Source: Cupriavidus nantongensis (GTDB lineage: Bacteria; Pseudomonadota; Gammaproteobacteria; Burkholderiales; Burkholderiaceae). Taken from it: a DNA stretch of 64,000 bases. The stretch's first letter is position 1; each line of letters starts with the position of its first letter. Shown piece by piece: positions 1 through 15,305 of the stretch. Made by a program: the position numbers and the translations under genes. The notes beneath the pieces were generated by a model. It was not told the DNA's origin. It worked only from the letters and a program-made list of their open reading frames with translations, and ran no database searches. The stretch covers positions 1,054,001 through 1,118,000 of the forward strand of contig NZ_CP014844.1 in the NCBI RefSeq assembly GCF_001598055.1. The letters run 5' to 3'.

Positions 1-62
1 AGGGCGGCGGCGAGCCAGCCGTGCACGTGGAACCAACGCCGGGGGTGGCGCATCGCTGCCAT
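1..62 (-). CDS. TPM-domain (YgcG-like) protein, N-terminal fragment
   Basis: Only the first 20 codons lie in the window; the gene runs off the left edge. The reverse-strand ATG at 60-62 opens a frame beginning MAAMRHPRRW, basic and then turning hydrophobic (GWLAAA), like the start of a signal peptide. It begins 5 bp after the lemA stop, so the two are almost certainly cotranscribed. In many proteobacteria the gene after lemA encodes a secreted or membrane TPM-domain protein, and that family is inferred here from position alone. A second in-frame ATG (51-53, codon 4) could be the true start. Confidence 0.45.
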   Translation of the reverse strand, partial: MAAMRHPRRWFHVHGWLAAA

Positions 63-67
63 GCCGG

Positions 68-694
68 TCAGAACTTGACCGCGGGCGGCGTGGAGATGGC
101 CTTCTCGTTTTCCACGGTGAACGAAGGCTTGACCGGGTACTTGAAGATCATCGCCGTCAGGTTGGTCGGGAAGCTGCGCGCCAGCACGTTGTACTGCTGC
201 ACGGCGGCGATATAGCGCTGGCGCGCCACGGTGATGCGGTTCTCGGTGCCTTCAAGTTGCGATTGCAGGTCGCGGAACGAGGCATCGGCCTTGAGCTGCG
301 GGTAGTTCTCGGACACTGCCAGCAGCCGCGACAGCGCGCCGGACAGTTCGCCCTGCGCCTGCTGGAAGCGCTTGAAGGCTTCGGGGTCGTTCAGGGTTTC
401 GGGCGAGACCTGGATGCTGGTGGCGGCGGCGCGTGCCTTGGTCACGGCTTCCAGCGTTTCGCGCTCGTGCGAGGCGTAGCCCTTGACGGTATTGACCAGG
501 TTGGGAATCAGGTCGGCGCGGCGCTGGTACTGGTTGATGACTTCGCCCCAGGCCGCCTTGACCGCCTCGTCCTTGGCCTGGAAGTCGTTGTAGCCGCAGG
601 CCGACAGCAGGCTGGCCATGACCGCCAGCACCAGCCAGCGCAACACGGACAGCGGCGAGCGGGTGGTCAGCGAAGAGGACGAGGATGCGCGCAT
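68..694 (-). CDS. lemA: LemA family lipoprotein
   Basis: 208-residue protein of the LemA family: a membrane-anchored N-terminus followed by a long helical domain, role unclear. The start at 694 is chosen because GGAG lies about 7 bp upstream and the signal peptide follows at once; an upstream in-frame start at 769 would add 25 residues without such features. The N-terminus is basic, then hydrophobic, ending in the lipobox-like LLSAC at about residues 29-33, so the mature protein is probably lipid-anchored. The family motif region with YNDFQAKDEAVKAAW follows directly, and the helical body with NLVNTVKGYASHE and YPQLKAD is typical of LemA. It is followed after 5 bp by a gene of TPM-domain type. 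Confidence 0.9.
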   Translation of the reverse strand: MRASSSSSLTTRSPLSVLRWLVLAVMASLLSACGYNDFQAKDEAVKAAWGEVINQYQRRADLIPNLVNTVKGYASHERETLEAVTKARAAATSIQVSPETLNDPEAFKRFQQAQGELSGALSRLLAVSENYPQLKADASFRDLQSQLEGTENRITVARQRYIAAVQQYNVLARSFPTNLTAMIFKYPVKPSFTVENEKAISTPPAVKF

Positions 695-795
695 CGGAGG
701 CTCCGGCGATTGGACGAACTCCAAGTGTAGCGCACCGCCCTTGCCGTCACGCGTGGGCCGCCGGCGCAACCTGGCGCCGGGCGGGCCGCATGGCG

Positions 796-2088
796 TCAGG
801 CCGCCGTGAAGGCCTTGCGCGCGGCGTCGAAGGTGGCGTCCAGGATGGCGTCGTCGTGCTGGGCGGAGACAAAGCCGGCTTCGAATGCCGACGGCGCCAG
901 GTAGACGCCGTGCTCCAGCATGGCGTGGAAGAAGCGGTTGAAACGCGCGGTGTCGCTCTGCGTGACTTCGGCAAAGCTGCCGGGCACGCCGTCGCGGAAA
1001 TAGAGGCCGAACATGCCGCCGACCGCATCCGCGGCGAACGGCACGCCCGCGGCCCGGGCGGCTTCGGCCAGGCCATCGGCCAGCTTGCGCGTTTGCGCGG
1101 CCAGGCGGTCATAGAAGCCGGGCGCCTGGATCAGCTTGAGCGTGGTCAGCCCCGCCGCCACCGCCAGCGGGTTGCCCGACAGCGTGCCGGCCTGGTACAC
1201 GCCACCCAGCGGCGCCAGGCTGGCCATGATGTCGCGCCGTCCGCCGAAGGCCGCCGCCGGCATGCCACCGCCGATGACCTTGCCCAGGCAGGTCATGTCG
1301 GGGCGGATGCCGTAGTGCGCCTGCGCGCCGCCCAGCGCCACGCGGAAGCCGGTCATGACTTCATCGAAGATCAGCACCGCGCCATCGCGGCTGCACAGTT
1401 CGCGCATGGCCTGCAGGAAGGCAGCGCTGGCGCGCACCAGGTTCATGTTGCCGGCCACCGGCTCGACGATCACCGCGGCGATCTCGCCGGCATGCTTGGC
1501 GAAGGCCTGTTCCAGCTGCTCGACGTTGTTGTACTCCAGCACCATGGTGTGGCGCGTCACGTCGGCCGGCACGCCGGCCGACGACGGCGCATTGCGGGTG
1601 GTGTCGGCAAAGGTCAGCAGGCCGGAACCGGCCTTGACCAGCAGGCTGTCGGCGTGGCCGTGGTAGCAGCCTTCGAACTTGATGATCAGGTCGCGGCCGG
1701 TAAAGCCGCGCGCCAGGCGCAGCGCGCTCATGGTGGCTTCGGTGCCGGAAGAGACCAGGCGCACCTGCTCGATCGACGGCACCAGCTTGCAGATTTCCTC
1801 GGCCATGGTGATCTCGGCCTCGGTCGGGGCGCCGAACGAGAAGCTGTGCGCGGCGGTTTCCCGGACCGCGCGCACCACCTCCGGATGGGCATGGCCGACG
1901 ATCATCGGGCCCCACGAGCCGATGTAGTCGATATAGCGCTGGCCGTCCGCGTCCCACATATACGCGCCCTCGGCGCGCGTGATGAAGCGCGGCGTGCCGC
2001 CCACCGAACGGAAGGCGCGCACGGGCGAATTGACGCCCCCGGGAATGGTCTGCTGGGCGCGGTCGAAAAGCTGCTGATTACGGGACAT
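796..2088 (-). CDS. hemL: Glutamate-1-semialdehyde 2,1-aminomutase
   Basis: 430-residue PLP enzyme that converts glutamate-1-semialdehyde to 5-aminolevulinate in the C5 route of tetrapyrrole (haem) synthesis, in the cytoplasm. The N-terminus [13 protein letters not shown] and [12 protein letters not shown] are hallmarks of the family, [13 protein letters not shown] lies near residues 57-69, and the PLP-binding lysine is K270 in [11 protein letters not shown]. Length is normal for HemL. Start 2088 is preferred over an in-frame ATG 35 codons upstream because the alignment of the family begins at MSRN. The gene is transcribed away from the rubredoxin gene, with about 240 bp between them. Confidence 0.97.
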   Translation of the reverse strand: MSRNQQLFDRAQQTIPGGVNSPVRAFRSVGGTPRFITRAEGAYMWDADGQRYIDYIGSWGPMIVGHAHPEVVRAVRETAAHSFSFGAPTEAEITMAEEICKLVPSIEQVRLVSSGTEATMSALRLARGFTGRDLIIKFEGCYHGHADSLLVKAGSGLLTFADTTRNAPSSAGVPADVTRHTMVLEYNNVEQLEQAFAKHAGEIAAVIVEPVAGNMNLVRASAAFLQAMRELCSRDGAVLIFDEVMTGFRVALGGAQAHYGIRPDMTCLGKVIGGGMPAAAFGGRRDIMASLAPLGGVYQAGTLSGNPLAVAAGLTTLKLIQAPGFYDRLAAQTRKLADGLAEAARAAGVPFAADAVGGMFGLYFRDGVPGSFAEVTQSDTARFNRFFHAMLEHGVYLAPSAFEAGFVSAQHDDAILDATFDAARKAFTAA

Positions 2089-2329
2089 GGCGTTGAGGTG
2101 AGGACAGGACTGCAGGGATCGTGCTCGGCGGGCCTGGGCCCGGGCGTTGACATGCGGCAAAAACAGCGGAAGTTCGCTGCAATTGCCTGCCAATCCGGCG
2201 CTAACGAGCCGCTAACGGGAGCGAACACGGCGGAACTGGCCCGATTCCGGCCCTCGCGCGGCTGGCGCCGGCGGCACGGTTTCGGTACCATCTGCGCTGG
2301 ATTTTAATGGAGAGTGGCCAGAGCCTGTT

Positions 2330-2500
2330 ATGGAATACAAGACTTGGATGTGCCTGATCTGCGGCTGGATCTACGACGAAGCCGCAGGCGCGCCGGAAGA
2401 CGGCATCGCCCCCGGCACCCGCTGGGAAGACGTGCCGATCAACTGGACCTGCCCGGAATGCGGCGCGCGCAAGGAAGATTTCGAGATGGTCGCGATCTGA
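2330..2500 (+). CDS. Rubredoxin
   Basis: Small electron carrier of 56 residues with one Fe(SCys)4 site. The two ligand pairs are visible as CLICG (residues 8-12) and CPECG (41-45), with the usual [14 protein letters not shown] and PGTRWEDVP segments between them and the final KEDFEMV. The length is at the upper end of the usual 52-56. A purine-rich stretch (GGAGAG) lies about 15-20 bp before the ATG. The physiological partner cannot be told from the sequence; rubredoxins can serve rubredoxin reductases, alkane hydroxylases or stress enzymes. It precedes the type IV pilus chemosensory genes, a conserved neighbourhood in Ralstonia-type genomes, but a functional link is not established here. Confidence 0.95.
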   Translation: MEYKTWMCLICGWIYDEAAGAPEDGIAPGTRWEDVPINWTCPECGARKEDFEMVAI

Positions 2501-2837
2501 GCGGCCACTATTTAGAAGAACGACAAAACGGCCGGCGTACCCGTCGCGCCGATGCGACAGAACGCCGCCGGGGGCTGGCCGCACCGGATTGACGGCCCCC
2601 CGGCGTCTTGTCACACTCTGTTGCAAAAATGACTGGCTGTCCCTCCGCCCGCGGCGGGGAGGGCGGCGGGCAGATGCGGGGATCACGCATCGCCACTGCC
2701 GGGCTCAGCCCGGCCTTGGAAGGGAAATAAAAGAATTTCGGGGGTCCGTCGGGGCGCGCATGGGTCGCGCTGCTCCGCACGGGTGTTCTCTGGTGCTTGC
2801 CGGCACTCCGCCAGGAGCCGCTGGTCGCGGGAACAAC
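2501..2837 (+). other. Intergenic region before pilG
   Basis: 337 bp without a convincing gene. It holds a GC-rich stem-like stretch about 2565-2606 (CGCCGGGGGC facing GCCCCCCGGCG) that could end rubredoxin transcription, and a near-perfect 8-bp inverted repeat at 2698-2714 (GCCGGGCT / AGCCCGGC). The purine- and A-rich piece 2718-2735 stands out from the GC-rich surroundings. The pilG promoter is expected here, but I cannot identify a clear -35/-10 pair. Confidence 0.4.
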
Positions 2838-3365
2838 ATGCGGGTCGCTCATCTAGAAGAAAACCAGCGGGTCAATACCGCCGGCGCCCAGGGTGCGGCG
2901 CCCGGCGTTCCTGTTCCGGGTACCGCGCCGGACATCAAGCAGGACCTCAAGCCCGGAATCGCTCCACCGCCGCGCCGCAAGGTGCTGGTCATCGACGATT
3001 CCAGCACCATCCGCCGTACCGCGGAAATCTTCCTGGCACAGGCCGGGTACCAGGTAATGCTGGCCGAGGACGGCTTCGAGGCGCTGGCCAAGGTGGGCGA
3101 GCTGCATCCCGACCTGGTCTTCTGCGACATCCTGATGCCCCGGCTGGACGGCTACCAGACCTGTTCGCTGATCAAGAAGAGTCCGCGTTTCCACGCCATC
3201 CCCGTGATCATGCTGTCCTCGCGCGACGGCGTGTTCGACCGCTCGCGCGGCCGCCTGGTCGGCGCGCATGACCACCTGGCCAAGCCATTTACCCGCGACG
3301 CGCTGCTGCAGGCGGTGCAGGCCTGCCTGCCGAGCCAGCCCGCGGGCGAGGCGTTGCCGGCCTGA
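2838..3365 (+). CDS. pilG: Twitching-motility response regulator PilG
   Basis: 175-residue single-domain CheY-like regulator. After an unstructured N-terminal extension of about 50 residues (Pro/Ala rich), the receiver domain starts at RKVLVIDDSSTIRR. The phosphoacceptor Asp is in LVFCDILMPRLDGYQ, the Thr/Ser switch is in VIMLSSRDG and the conserved Lys in HLAKPFTRDALL. It is the first gene of the pilGHIJ-chpA cluster, and in Pseudomonas aeruginosa PilG receives phosphate from ChpA and promotes pilus extension. The start at 2838 is chosen because an in-frame upstream extension to 2589 would run through intergenic-looking, arginine-rich sequence; the ribosome site is weak (GCGGGAAC), so a slightly different start is possible. 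Confidence 0.92.
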   Translation: MRVAHLEENQRVNTAGAQGAAPGVPVPGTAPDIKQDLKPGIAPPPRRKVLVIDDSSTIRRTAEIFLAQAGYQVMLAEDGFEALAKVGELHPDLVFCDILMPRLDGYQTCSLIKKSPRFHAIPVIMLSSRDGVFDRSRGRLVGAHDHLAKPFTRDALLQAVQACLPSQPAGEALPA

Positions 3366-3402
3366 ACCGCAGGCACGCCGTGTACGAATCGAAGGAAACC
3401 CC

Positions 3403-3774
3403 ATGACCGCCATTCACAAGATCCTGATCGTCGACGACTCCCCGACCGAAGCCCTGTTCATGTCCGACCTGCTCGGCAAGCGCGGCTTCAAGGTCGCGGT
3501 TGCCAGCAACAGCGAGCAGGCTTTCGCCCGGCTGCAGGCCGAAGCTTTCGACCTGATCCTGATGGACGTGGTGATGCCCGGCCAGAACGGCTACCAGGCC
3601 ACCCGCGCGATCAAGCGCGACGACCGCTTCAAGGACATCCCCGTGATCATGTGCACCAGCAAGGGCCTGGACACCGACCGCATCTGGGGCATGCGCCAGG
3701 GGGCGTCGGACTACATCGTCAAGCCCGTCGACGGCGAAGAGCTGCTGGGCAAGATCGCCGCGCTGGCGCACTGA
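3403..3774 (+). CDS. pilH: Twitching-motility response regulator PilH
   Basis: 123-residue CheY-like protein consisting of a receiver domain only. The acidic pair is in KILIVDDSPTEALFM, the phosphoacceptor Asp in LILMDVVMPGQNGY, the switch Thr in VIMCTSKGLDTDR and the Lys in YIVKPVDGEELL. A clear GAAGGAAA ribosome site precedes the ATG at 3403. The gene lies 37 bp after pilG, so the two are cotranscribed. In the known Chp system PilH acts as a second output or phosphate sink that balances PilG, favouring pilus retraction. Confidence 0.94.
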   Translation: MTAIHKILIVDDSPTEALFMSDLLGKRGFKVAVASNSEQAFARLQAEAFDLILMDVVMPGQNGYQATRAIKRDDRFKDIPVIMCTSKGLDTDRIWGMRQGASDYIVKPVDGEELLGKIAALAH

Positions 3775-3837
3775 GCCCACCCGCGCCGCCCGCGCCGGCC
3801 GCACGGCACACCACTGCCACCAGTTCCGGGGACCGCC

Positions 3838-4401
3838 ATGAACGCGCCACGCCAAGACCTCCGCGCCCGCCACACCCGCCTGCAGGACTACCAGGCCATG
3901 CTGGCCCGCCGGCTGCGCGAGGCGCGCAGCTTGCCGGCCGCTGACAGCTACCTGGCGCTGCAGGTGGGCGCGCGCCACTGGCTGCTGCCGCTGGCCGATG
4001 CCGGCGAGGTGCTGGATATGCGCCAGCCCAGCCCGGTGCCGCTGACGCAGCCTTGGTACAGCGGCCTGGTCAACGCGCGCGGCAGCCTGCTGGGGGTGAT
4101 CGACTTCAGCCTGTTCTGCGGCGGCGCGCCGACGCCGCTGCAGCCGGGCAGCAAGATCGTGGTGCTGTCGCGCGACGCCGAACGCGCCTGCGCGATCCTG
4201 GCCACGCGCGTGGCCGGGCTGCGCCATGCCGCCGACCTGGGTTTGCCGCACGGCGATGCCGCTGCCGCCGGACCCGAGCCGGCGCCGGCCTGGGAAGGGC
4301 AGCGCTATGCCGACCGCGAGGGGCGCGACTGGCAGGTGCTGGACGTGCGCGCGCTGCTGGATGCGCCCGCCTTCCTGCAGGCGGGCCGGGCCGCCGCCTG
4401 A
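3838..4401 (+). CDS. pilI: CheW-like coupling protein PilI
   Basis: 187-residue CheW-domain protein that couples the receptor PilJ to the kinase ChpA. A short helical lead (RLQDYQAMLARRLREA) precedes the CheW fold, recognised by YLALQVGARHWLLPLADAGEVL, the PLTQPWYSGLVNARGSLLGV segment and VLDVRALLDAPAFLQ at the end. The ATG at 3838 follows a CCGGGGACC spacer 63 bp after pilH. Position and domain agree with PilI rather than a flagellar CheW. Confidence 0.92.
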   Translation: MNAPRQDLRARHTRLQDYQAMLARRLREARSLPAADSYLALQVGARHWLLPLADAGEVLDMRQPSPVPLTQPWYSGLVNARGSLLGVIDFSLFCGGAPTPLQPGSKIVVLSRDAERACAILATRVAGLRHAADLGLPHGDAAAAGPEPAPAWEGQRYADREGRDWQVLDVRALLDAPAFLQAGRAAA

Positions 4402-4511
4402 CGCGCGCGGCCGCTCACGCCAGGCACAGACAATGACGGCGCGCAGGCCAGAGCCTGCCGCACCCGGCACGAGCCGCCGGGGATGACAACGATAAAACGG
4501 AAGAGGGTGCC

Positions 4512-6734
4512 ATGGGTTTCAAGAATTTCAGCCTGGGCCGGCGCACGCCGGCAGCCGACGCTGCCACCAGCCTCGCCGGTGCTCCGGACGGGCCCGACCT
4601 GGCCTATGCCACAGGCCCCGAACCCGCGCCCGTGCCGCCCGCCGCCGCAGGGCTGGGCGCGACCCCGCTGGAGCACCTCGGCCGCTGGCTCGGGCGCATG
4701 CCGTTCGCCTCGCAGCAGCGGCTGCTGACCGTGGGCGTGGTGGTGTCGCTGGTGGCGCTGCTGGGCTCGGTGTACCTGGATAACCGCATCGCCAACAATG
4801 CCGCCGCGCAGATCGAGGTGGCCGGCGACATGCTGATGCACTCGCAGCGCCTGGGCAAGGCGGTGCCGGTCGCGCTGCTCGGCAATGCGCAGGCCTTCAC
4901 CCAGCTGCGCCAGTCCCGGGACGCCCTGTCGGGCGACCTGAAGGCGCTGCAGCAGGGCAGCGACGAAAAGCGCGTGCGCGCCACCACCGGCGCGGCCGAG
5001 CCGCTGCTGCAGACCGCCATGCAGTCCTGGTTGCGTTCCGAGAAAAGCGCGGCCGACGTGCTGGCGCAGCAGCCGGTGCTGACCACCATCGGCCAGACCC
5101 TGCAGATTTTCAACGCCTCCAACCCCGAACTGCTCGAAGCGGCCGAACAGGTGGCCGCGATCAAGCTGCAGTCCGGCGCCAATGCGCGCGAGGTGGCGGC
5201 CTCGGCGCAGCTGGTGATGCTGACGCAGCGCCTGGGCAAGAACCTGAACGAGTTCCTGGCCGGCGAAGGCGTCAACCCCGAGACCGCGTTCCTGCTGGGC
5301 AAGGACACCAACACCTTCCGCGAGACCCTGGACGGCCTGCTCAACGGCAGCGAGGCGCTGCGGCTGTCCGCCGCCACCGACGAGGAAACGCGCGGCTACC
5401 TGCAGCAGCTGTCGCAGCGCTTCGAGGCGGTGCAGAAGACCACCCAGACCATCCTGCAGAACCTGCCCGGGCTGATCGCGGCCAAGCGCGCGCAGCAGCA
5501 GATCTTCAACGACAACGAGGCCCTGCGTGCCGAACTGTCGGCGCTGCAGCGCGCCTACGCGGAGTCGGCGCGCAGCCGTCCGGTGACACTGGGCGCGACC
5601 GTGGTGTCGGCGGCGCTGACGCTGCTGTGCCTGGTCGGCCTGGCCGCGCTGTACCTGCGCGATTCGCGCATGCGCGCGCTCGAAGCCGAAGCGCGCGAGC
5701 GCGAGGCCGAGGCCCGCCGGCTCGACGAAAAGCGCAACAACGACAATACCCAGAAGGCGATTCTGCAGCTGATGAACGAGCTGCAGGACATCGCCGACGG
5801 CGACCTGACGCGCCAGGCCACCGTGACCGAGGACATCACCGGCGCCATCGCCGACTCGGTCAACTACACCGTGGAAGAACTGCGCGAGCTGGTCGGCCGG
5901 GTGCAGCAGACCGCGGGCGAGGTGACGCAGGCCTCGGGGCAGGTGCAGGCCACCTCGACCCAGCTGGTGTCGACCACCGAAGAGCAGTCGCGCCAGATCC
6001 GCCAGACCGGCGAGTCGGTGGTGGAGATGGCCGACCGCATCACGCAGGTATCGCGCGGCGCGGCCGAGTCCGCCAACGTCGCGCGCGCCTCGCTGTCCGC
6101 GGCGGAACAGGGCCAGCAGGCAGTGCAGAACGCGATTGCCGGCATGAACGACATCCGCGAGCAGATCCAGGAAACCTCCAAGCGCATCAAGCGGCTGGGC
6201 GAGTCGTCGCAGGAGATCGGTGAAATCGTCGAGCTGATCTCGGACATTACCGAGCAGACCAACGTGCTGGCGCTGAACGCCGCCATCCAGGCGGCGTCGG
6301 CGGGCGAGGCCGGGCGCGGCTTCTCGGTGGTGGCCGAAGAAGTGCAGCGGCTGGCCGAACGCTCCGGCGAGGCCACCAAGCAGATCGGCGCGCTGATCCG
6401 CACCATCCAGACCGATACCCAGGACGCGGTGCACGCGATGGAGCGCAGCACCCAGGGCGTGGTCGAAGGCGCGCGGCTGTCGGACCACGCCGGTGCCGCG
6501 CTGGTCGAGATCGGGCGCGTGTCGCGCCAGCTCGCCGAACTGATCGAGCAGATCTCGCAGTCCACCTCGCACGAGGCCGACCTGGCCACCACCGTGGCGC
6601 GCCATATCGAACGCATCCTGCAGGTCACCGAGCAGACCACCACCGGCACGCGGCAGACCGCGCAGTCGGTGCGCCAGCTGACGCTGCTGAGCGAGGAGTT
6701 GCGCAACTCGGTGTCGCGCTTCAAGATCGCCTGA
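4512..6734 (+). CDS. pilJ: Type IV pilus chemoreceptor PilJ
   Basis: 740-residue methyl-accepting chemotaxis protein of the inner membrane. After a Pro/Ala-rich cytoplasmic head (about 1-70), transmembrane helix 1 is [19 protein letters not shown] near 71-89. The periplasmic part carries two PilJ-type helical modules, each with HSQRLGK or [12 protein letters not shown]. Transmembrane helix 2 is near 360-380 ([19 protein letters not shown]), followed by a HAMP region and the signalling hairpin with the conserved tip around [20 protein letters not shown]. The protein senses pilus state in P. aeruginosa and feeds ChpA through PilI. A GAAGAGGGTGCC ribosome site lies before the ATG. The next gene starts 13 bp after its stop. 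Confidence 0.96.
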   Translation: MGFKNFSLGRRTPAADAATSLAGAPDGPDLAYATGPEPAPVPPAAAGLGATPLEHLGRWLGRMPFASQQRLLTVGVVVSLVALLGSVYLDNRIANNAAAQIEVAGDMLMHSQRLGKAVPVALLGNAQAFTQLRQSRDALSGDLKALQQGSDEKRVRATTGAAEPLLQTAMQSWLRSEKSAADVLAQQPVLTTIGQTLQIFNASNPELLEAAEQVAAIKLQSGANAREVAASAQLVMLTQRLGKNLNEFLAGEGVNPETAFLLGKDTNTFRETLDGLLNGSEALRLSAATDEETRGYLQQLSQRFEAVQKTTQTILQNLPGLIAAKRAQQQIFNDNEALRAELSALQRAYAESARSRPVTLGATVVSAALTLLCLVGLAALYLRDSRMRALEAEAREREAEARRLDEKRNNDNTQKAILQLMNELQDIADGDLTRQATVTEDITGAIADSVNYTVEELRELVGRVQQTAGEVTQASGQVQATSTQLVSTTEEQSRQIRQTGESVVEMADRITQVSRGAAESANVARASLSAAEQGQQAVQNAIAGMNDIREQIQETSKRIKRLGESSQEIGEIVELISDITEQTNVLALNAAIQAASAGEAGRGFSVVAEEVQRLAERSGEATKQIGALIRTIQTDTQDAVHAMERSTQGVVEGARLSDHAGAALVEIGRVSRQLAELIEQISQSTSHEADLATTVARHIERILQVTEQTTTGTRQTAQSVRQLTLLSEELRNSVSRFKIA

Positions 6735-6747
6735 GCGGGAAGCCGTC

Positions 6748-12693
<5,946 letters not shown>

Positions 12694-12740
12694 AGGCGGA
12701 TTTTATTGCCGCATACGGTTCCGTTCTCCGCGTGTTTGCT

Positions 12741-12858
12741 CCCCTCTCCCGCTTGCGGGAGAGGGGCGGGGGAGAGGGCAGGCCCTGGCATACCGACGCG
12801 CTGTACTTCGTCGACGCACCGGCCCTCTCCCCAACCCTCTCCCGCAAGCGGGAGAGGG
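12741..12858. repeat. Inverted pair of REP-like GC palindromes
   Basis: Two copies of the same palindrome face each other between chpA and the next gene. The first is at 12741-12766 (arms CCCCTCTCCCGC / GCGGGAGAGGGG, loop TT) and is followed by GCGGGGGAGAGGGC. The second is at 12835-12858 (arms CCCTCTCCCGC / GCGGGAGAGGG, loop AA) and is preceded by GCCCTCTCCCCAA, so it is the reverse complement of the first with its tail. A third palindrome is at 33378-33401. This is the layout of bacterial interspersed palindromic elements; in RNA, either copy could also act as a terminator or 3'-end stabiliser for the chpA transcript. Confidence 0.85.
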
Positions 12859-12901
12859 AGCCCGCCATCGGTAATTGCAAGCGTGTCGTTGCAGCGCCTA
12901 C

Positions 12902-13720
12902 TTACCACCGCATCTGCGCATTCTTGCTGTTGGTGCTGACCGTCATGGTCTTGGTCCGCCCCTGGTACGTCGCGCGTACGTTGTAGGTGCCCGACGGCGC
13001 CTTCAGCAGGCAACGCGGCCCGTCGGCGACAAAGCTGGCGACTTCCTTGCCGCCGCGCATCAGCTTGACGTCGACATCCGAAAGGTACTCGCCGCGCGCG
13101 CCCTGCGTGAACAGCAGGCTCATGTTGTACTTGCGCGCCTGCGATTGCAGCGCGACCTGCTCGTCCTCGGCCACGCCGCCGCAGATGTAGGCGACCGGGC
13201 CGGCCTGGCGCTGCACCATCGCGTCACGCGGCGGCGGCGGGGGCGGCACGGTCAACGGCGGCCGGGGCTGCGCCGGGGCTGCCACCGGCGGCGGCGCGGG
13301 CACCGCGGGCGGCGTGCCGGTGGGTGCGGGCATCGGGGAAGCCGTCGGCGGCGGTGCGGCCGTCGCAGGCGCTGCTATCCCGGGTGCAGGCTGGGTGGCA
13401 GGCGGCATGGTGGCCGCCGGCGGCACCGTGGTGGAGGGCGGCACGGTGGTGGCGGGTGGCGTGGTGACGCCCGGCGTCGGTGCCATGGTGCCCGGCGCAG
13501 GGGCCGGTGCGGCAGTCGCTGGCGCGGCCGGGGTTGCCGGTGCGGGGTTGGCGTCGACCACGGGTGCCTGCGCATGGCTGGCGGCTGGCACCAGGGCCAG
13601 CAGCGCGACCACGCCGGCGCTGAGCGCGAGCACCAGGCGCTTCACGCGCGAGCGGCGCGCCAGGCGCGCTTCGATGACTTTCAGCGAACGGGTAGGGGCA
13701 AACGGGAGCAATTGCGGCAT
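12902..13720 (-). CDS. Secreted proline/alanine-rich protein with beta-sandwich-like C-terminus
   Basis: 272 residues, function not recognised. A cytoplasmic lead of about 30 basic residues precedes one hydrophobic segment (LVLALSAGVVALLALVPAASHA), so it is either exported with cleavage after AHA or anchored. Residues about 52-170 are almost only Pro, Ala and Thr (TPPATTVPPSTTVPP and similar), a wall- or envelope-spanning linker. The C-terminal 100 residues hold two cysteines (AYICGG, GPRCLL), and KAPSGTYNVRATYQGRTKTMTV resembles the carboxypeptidase regulatory-like/transthyretin-type beta fold. It lies alone between chpA and the MFS gene and converges with chpA. Confidence 0.75.
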   Translation of the reverse strand: MPQLLPFAPTRSLKVIEARLARRSRVKRLVLALSAGVVALLALVPAASHAQAPVVDANPAPATPAAPATAAPAPAPGTMAPTPGVTTPPATTVPPSTTVPPAATMPPATQPAPGIAAPATAAPPPTASPMPAPTGTPPAVPAPPPVAAPAQPRPPLTVPPPPPPRDAMVQRQAGPVAYICGGVAEDEQVALQSQARKYNMSLLFTQGARGEYLSDVDVKLMRGGKEVASFVADGPRCLLKAPSGTYNVRATYQGRTKTMTVSTNSKNAQMRW

Positions 13721-13893
13721 CGTGGCCTCCTTGGCAAGCTTGGGAATCAGATGCCCCGGAGGACCCCGTCGGGATCACTCCGGGTGTCTCTTTTCCATGC
13801 TAGGGCTCAGGAACTGGCGACACTGCCGGGCGTGGTCCTACATCCGCGTCAGCCGACGGCGCATTCGCGCCGGCAAGCGGCGCGCGCGCGACT
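13721..13893. promoter_or_regulatory. Leader region with inverted repeat
   Basis: Between two leftward genes. An inverted repeat at 13755-13784 (CCCGGAG / CTCCGGG, 16-nt loop) is followed on the plus strand by TGTCTCTTTT. On the minus strand it lies just upstream of the Pro-rich protein gene, so it may be part of that gene's leader or a terminator for the MFS operon. I see no clear promoter. Confidence 0.3.
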
Positions 13894-15201
13894 TCACTTC
13901 CGGCTCACCAGCCGCTTCGGTACCGACAACGTCAGCGCCGCGCCGACCACCAGGCACGCGGCCAGCAGGTACATGCCGGAATCGGTGCTGTGGGTCAGGT
14001 CCTTGAGCCAGCCCACCGCATACGGGCTGAGAAAGCCGGCGAGGTTGCCGAGCGAGTTGATCAGCGCAATGCCCGCGGCCGCGCCGGTGCCGGCCAGGAA
14101 CGCCGTCGGCAGGCTCCAGAACAGCGGTAGCGTGGTCAGGATGCCGATCGTCGCCAGCGTCAGCGCCACCATCGCCAGCGTGGTGTCGCCGTGCCATTGC
14201 ACCGACAGCAGCAGCCCGAGCGCGCCGGCCAGCGCCGGCACCGCGATATGCCAGCGGCGCTCGCCGCTGCGGTCGGCGCTGTAGGCCACCAGTACCATGC
14301 CGACCACCGCGCAGCCATAAGGGATGGCGGTCAGCAGGCCGATATCGAGCGCGCCCTTGACGCCGGTCTGCTTGATGATGGTCGGCAGCCAGAAGCTGAC
14401 GCCGTACAGGCCCATGACGAAGCAGAAGTAGATCGCGCTCATCAGCCAGACGCGCGGGCTGGCCAACACGGTGCGGATCGGCGGGTCTTCCTTGTGCGCG
14501 TTCTCGCTGGCGATATTGCGCTCCAGCAGCGCTTTCTCTTCGGCCGACAGCCATTTGGCGTGGGCGATGCGGTCATCCAGGTAGGCCAGCACCCACAGCC
14601 CCACCAGGATCGACGGAATGCCTTCCAGCAGGAACATCCACTGCCAGCCGGCCCAGCCGTTGTGGCCGTCGAATGACTGCATGATCCAGCCCGACAGCGG
14701 CCCGCCGATCACGCCCGACAGCGCGATCGCGGTCATGAAGAAGGTGGTGGTGCGCCCGCGCCGGTTGGCCGGGTACCAGTAGGTCAGGTACAGGATGATG
14801 CCGGGGAAGAAGCCGGCCTCGGCAATGCCGAGCAGGAAGCGCAGCACGTAGAACATGGTCGGCGTGGTGACGAACATCATCGCCGCCGAGATCGCGCCCC
14901 AGGTGATCATGATGCGCGCGATCCAGATGCGCGCGCCCACCTTGTGCAGGATCACATTGCTCGGCACCTCGAACAGGAAGTAGCCGATGAAGAAGATGCC
15001 GGCGCCGAGGCCGTAGACGGTCTCGCTGAACTTCAGGTCGTTCAGCATCTGCAGCTTGGCGAAGCCCACGTTGACGCGGTCAAGGTAGGCCACCACGTAG
15101 CACAGCAGCAGGAAGGGCACCAGGCGCCAGCTGACCTTGCGGTAGGTGGCGTCTTCAAAGGCGGCGTCGCTGACGCCGGGGTTCACTGCGGTCGTTGTCA
15201 T
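13894..15201 (-). CDS. MFS transporter, anion:cation symporter type
   Basis: 435-residue inner-membrane carrier with about 12 hydrophobic segments. The signature of the ACS family of organic-anion symporters is visible: YLDRVNVGFAKLQM after TM1, the loop NVILHKVGARIWIARIM after TM2, FLLGIAEAGFFPGIILYLTYW around TM4, and a central cytoplasmic loop of about 40 charged residues. Members import tartrate, phthalate, glucarate, 4-hydroxyphenylacetate and similar carboxylates; the substrate cannot be named here. It is the last gene of a leftward set after an aldehyde dehydrogenase, a small membrane protein and an SDR, with about 105 bp to the SDR gene, which suggests uptake of the compound the two dehydrogenases oxidise. 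Confidence 0.9.
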   Translation of the reverse strand: MTTTAVNPGVSDAAFEDATYRKVSWRLVPFLLLCYVVAYLDRVNVGFAKLQMLNDLKFSETVYGLGAGIFFIGYFLFEVPSNVILHKVGARIWIARIMITWGAISAAMMFVTTPTMFYVLRFLLGIAEAGFFPGIILYLTYWYPANRRGRTTTFFMTAIALSGVIGGPLSGWIMQSFDGHNGWAGWQWMFLLEGIPSILVGLWVLAYLDDRIAHAKWLSAEEKALLERNIASENAHKEDPPIRTVLASPRVWLMSAIYFCFVMGLYGVSFWLPTIIKQTGVKGALDIGLLTAIPYGCAVVGMVLVAYSADRSGERRWHIAVPALAGALGLLLSVQWHGDTTLAMVALTLATIGILTTLPLFWSLPTAFLAGTGAAAGIALINSLGNLAGFLSPYAVGWLKDLTHSTDSGMYLLAACLVVGAALTLSVPKRLVSRK

Positions 15202-15305
15202 GCTGTCTCCTGAGGAAATGCGTTTCTGTGTGACGCGTTCTTACAGCTACGGTACGACTGGGCAAGCAGAAAGACTGGGCAGGCAGAAAAGCTGGCGGTG
15301 CGGCC

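Noticed and set aside
2638..2680. Further copy of the GC palindrome in the region before pilG
   Set aside because: The sequence is GC-rich and has similar pieces, but does not keep the CCCTCTCCCGC / GCGGGAGAGGG arms.
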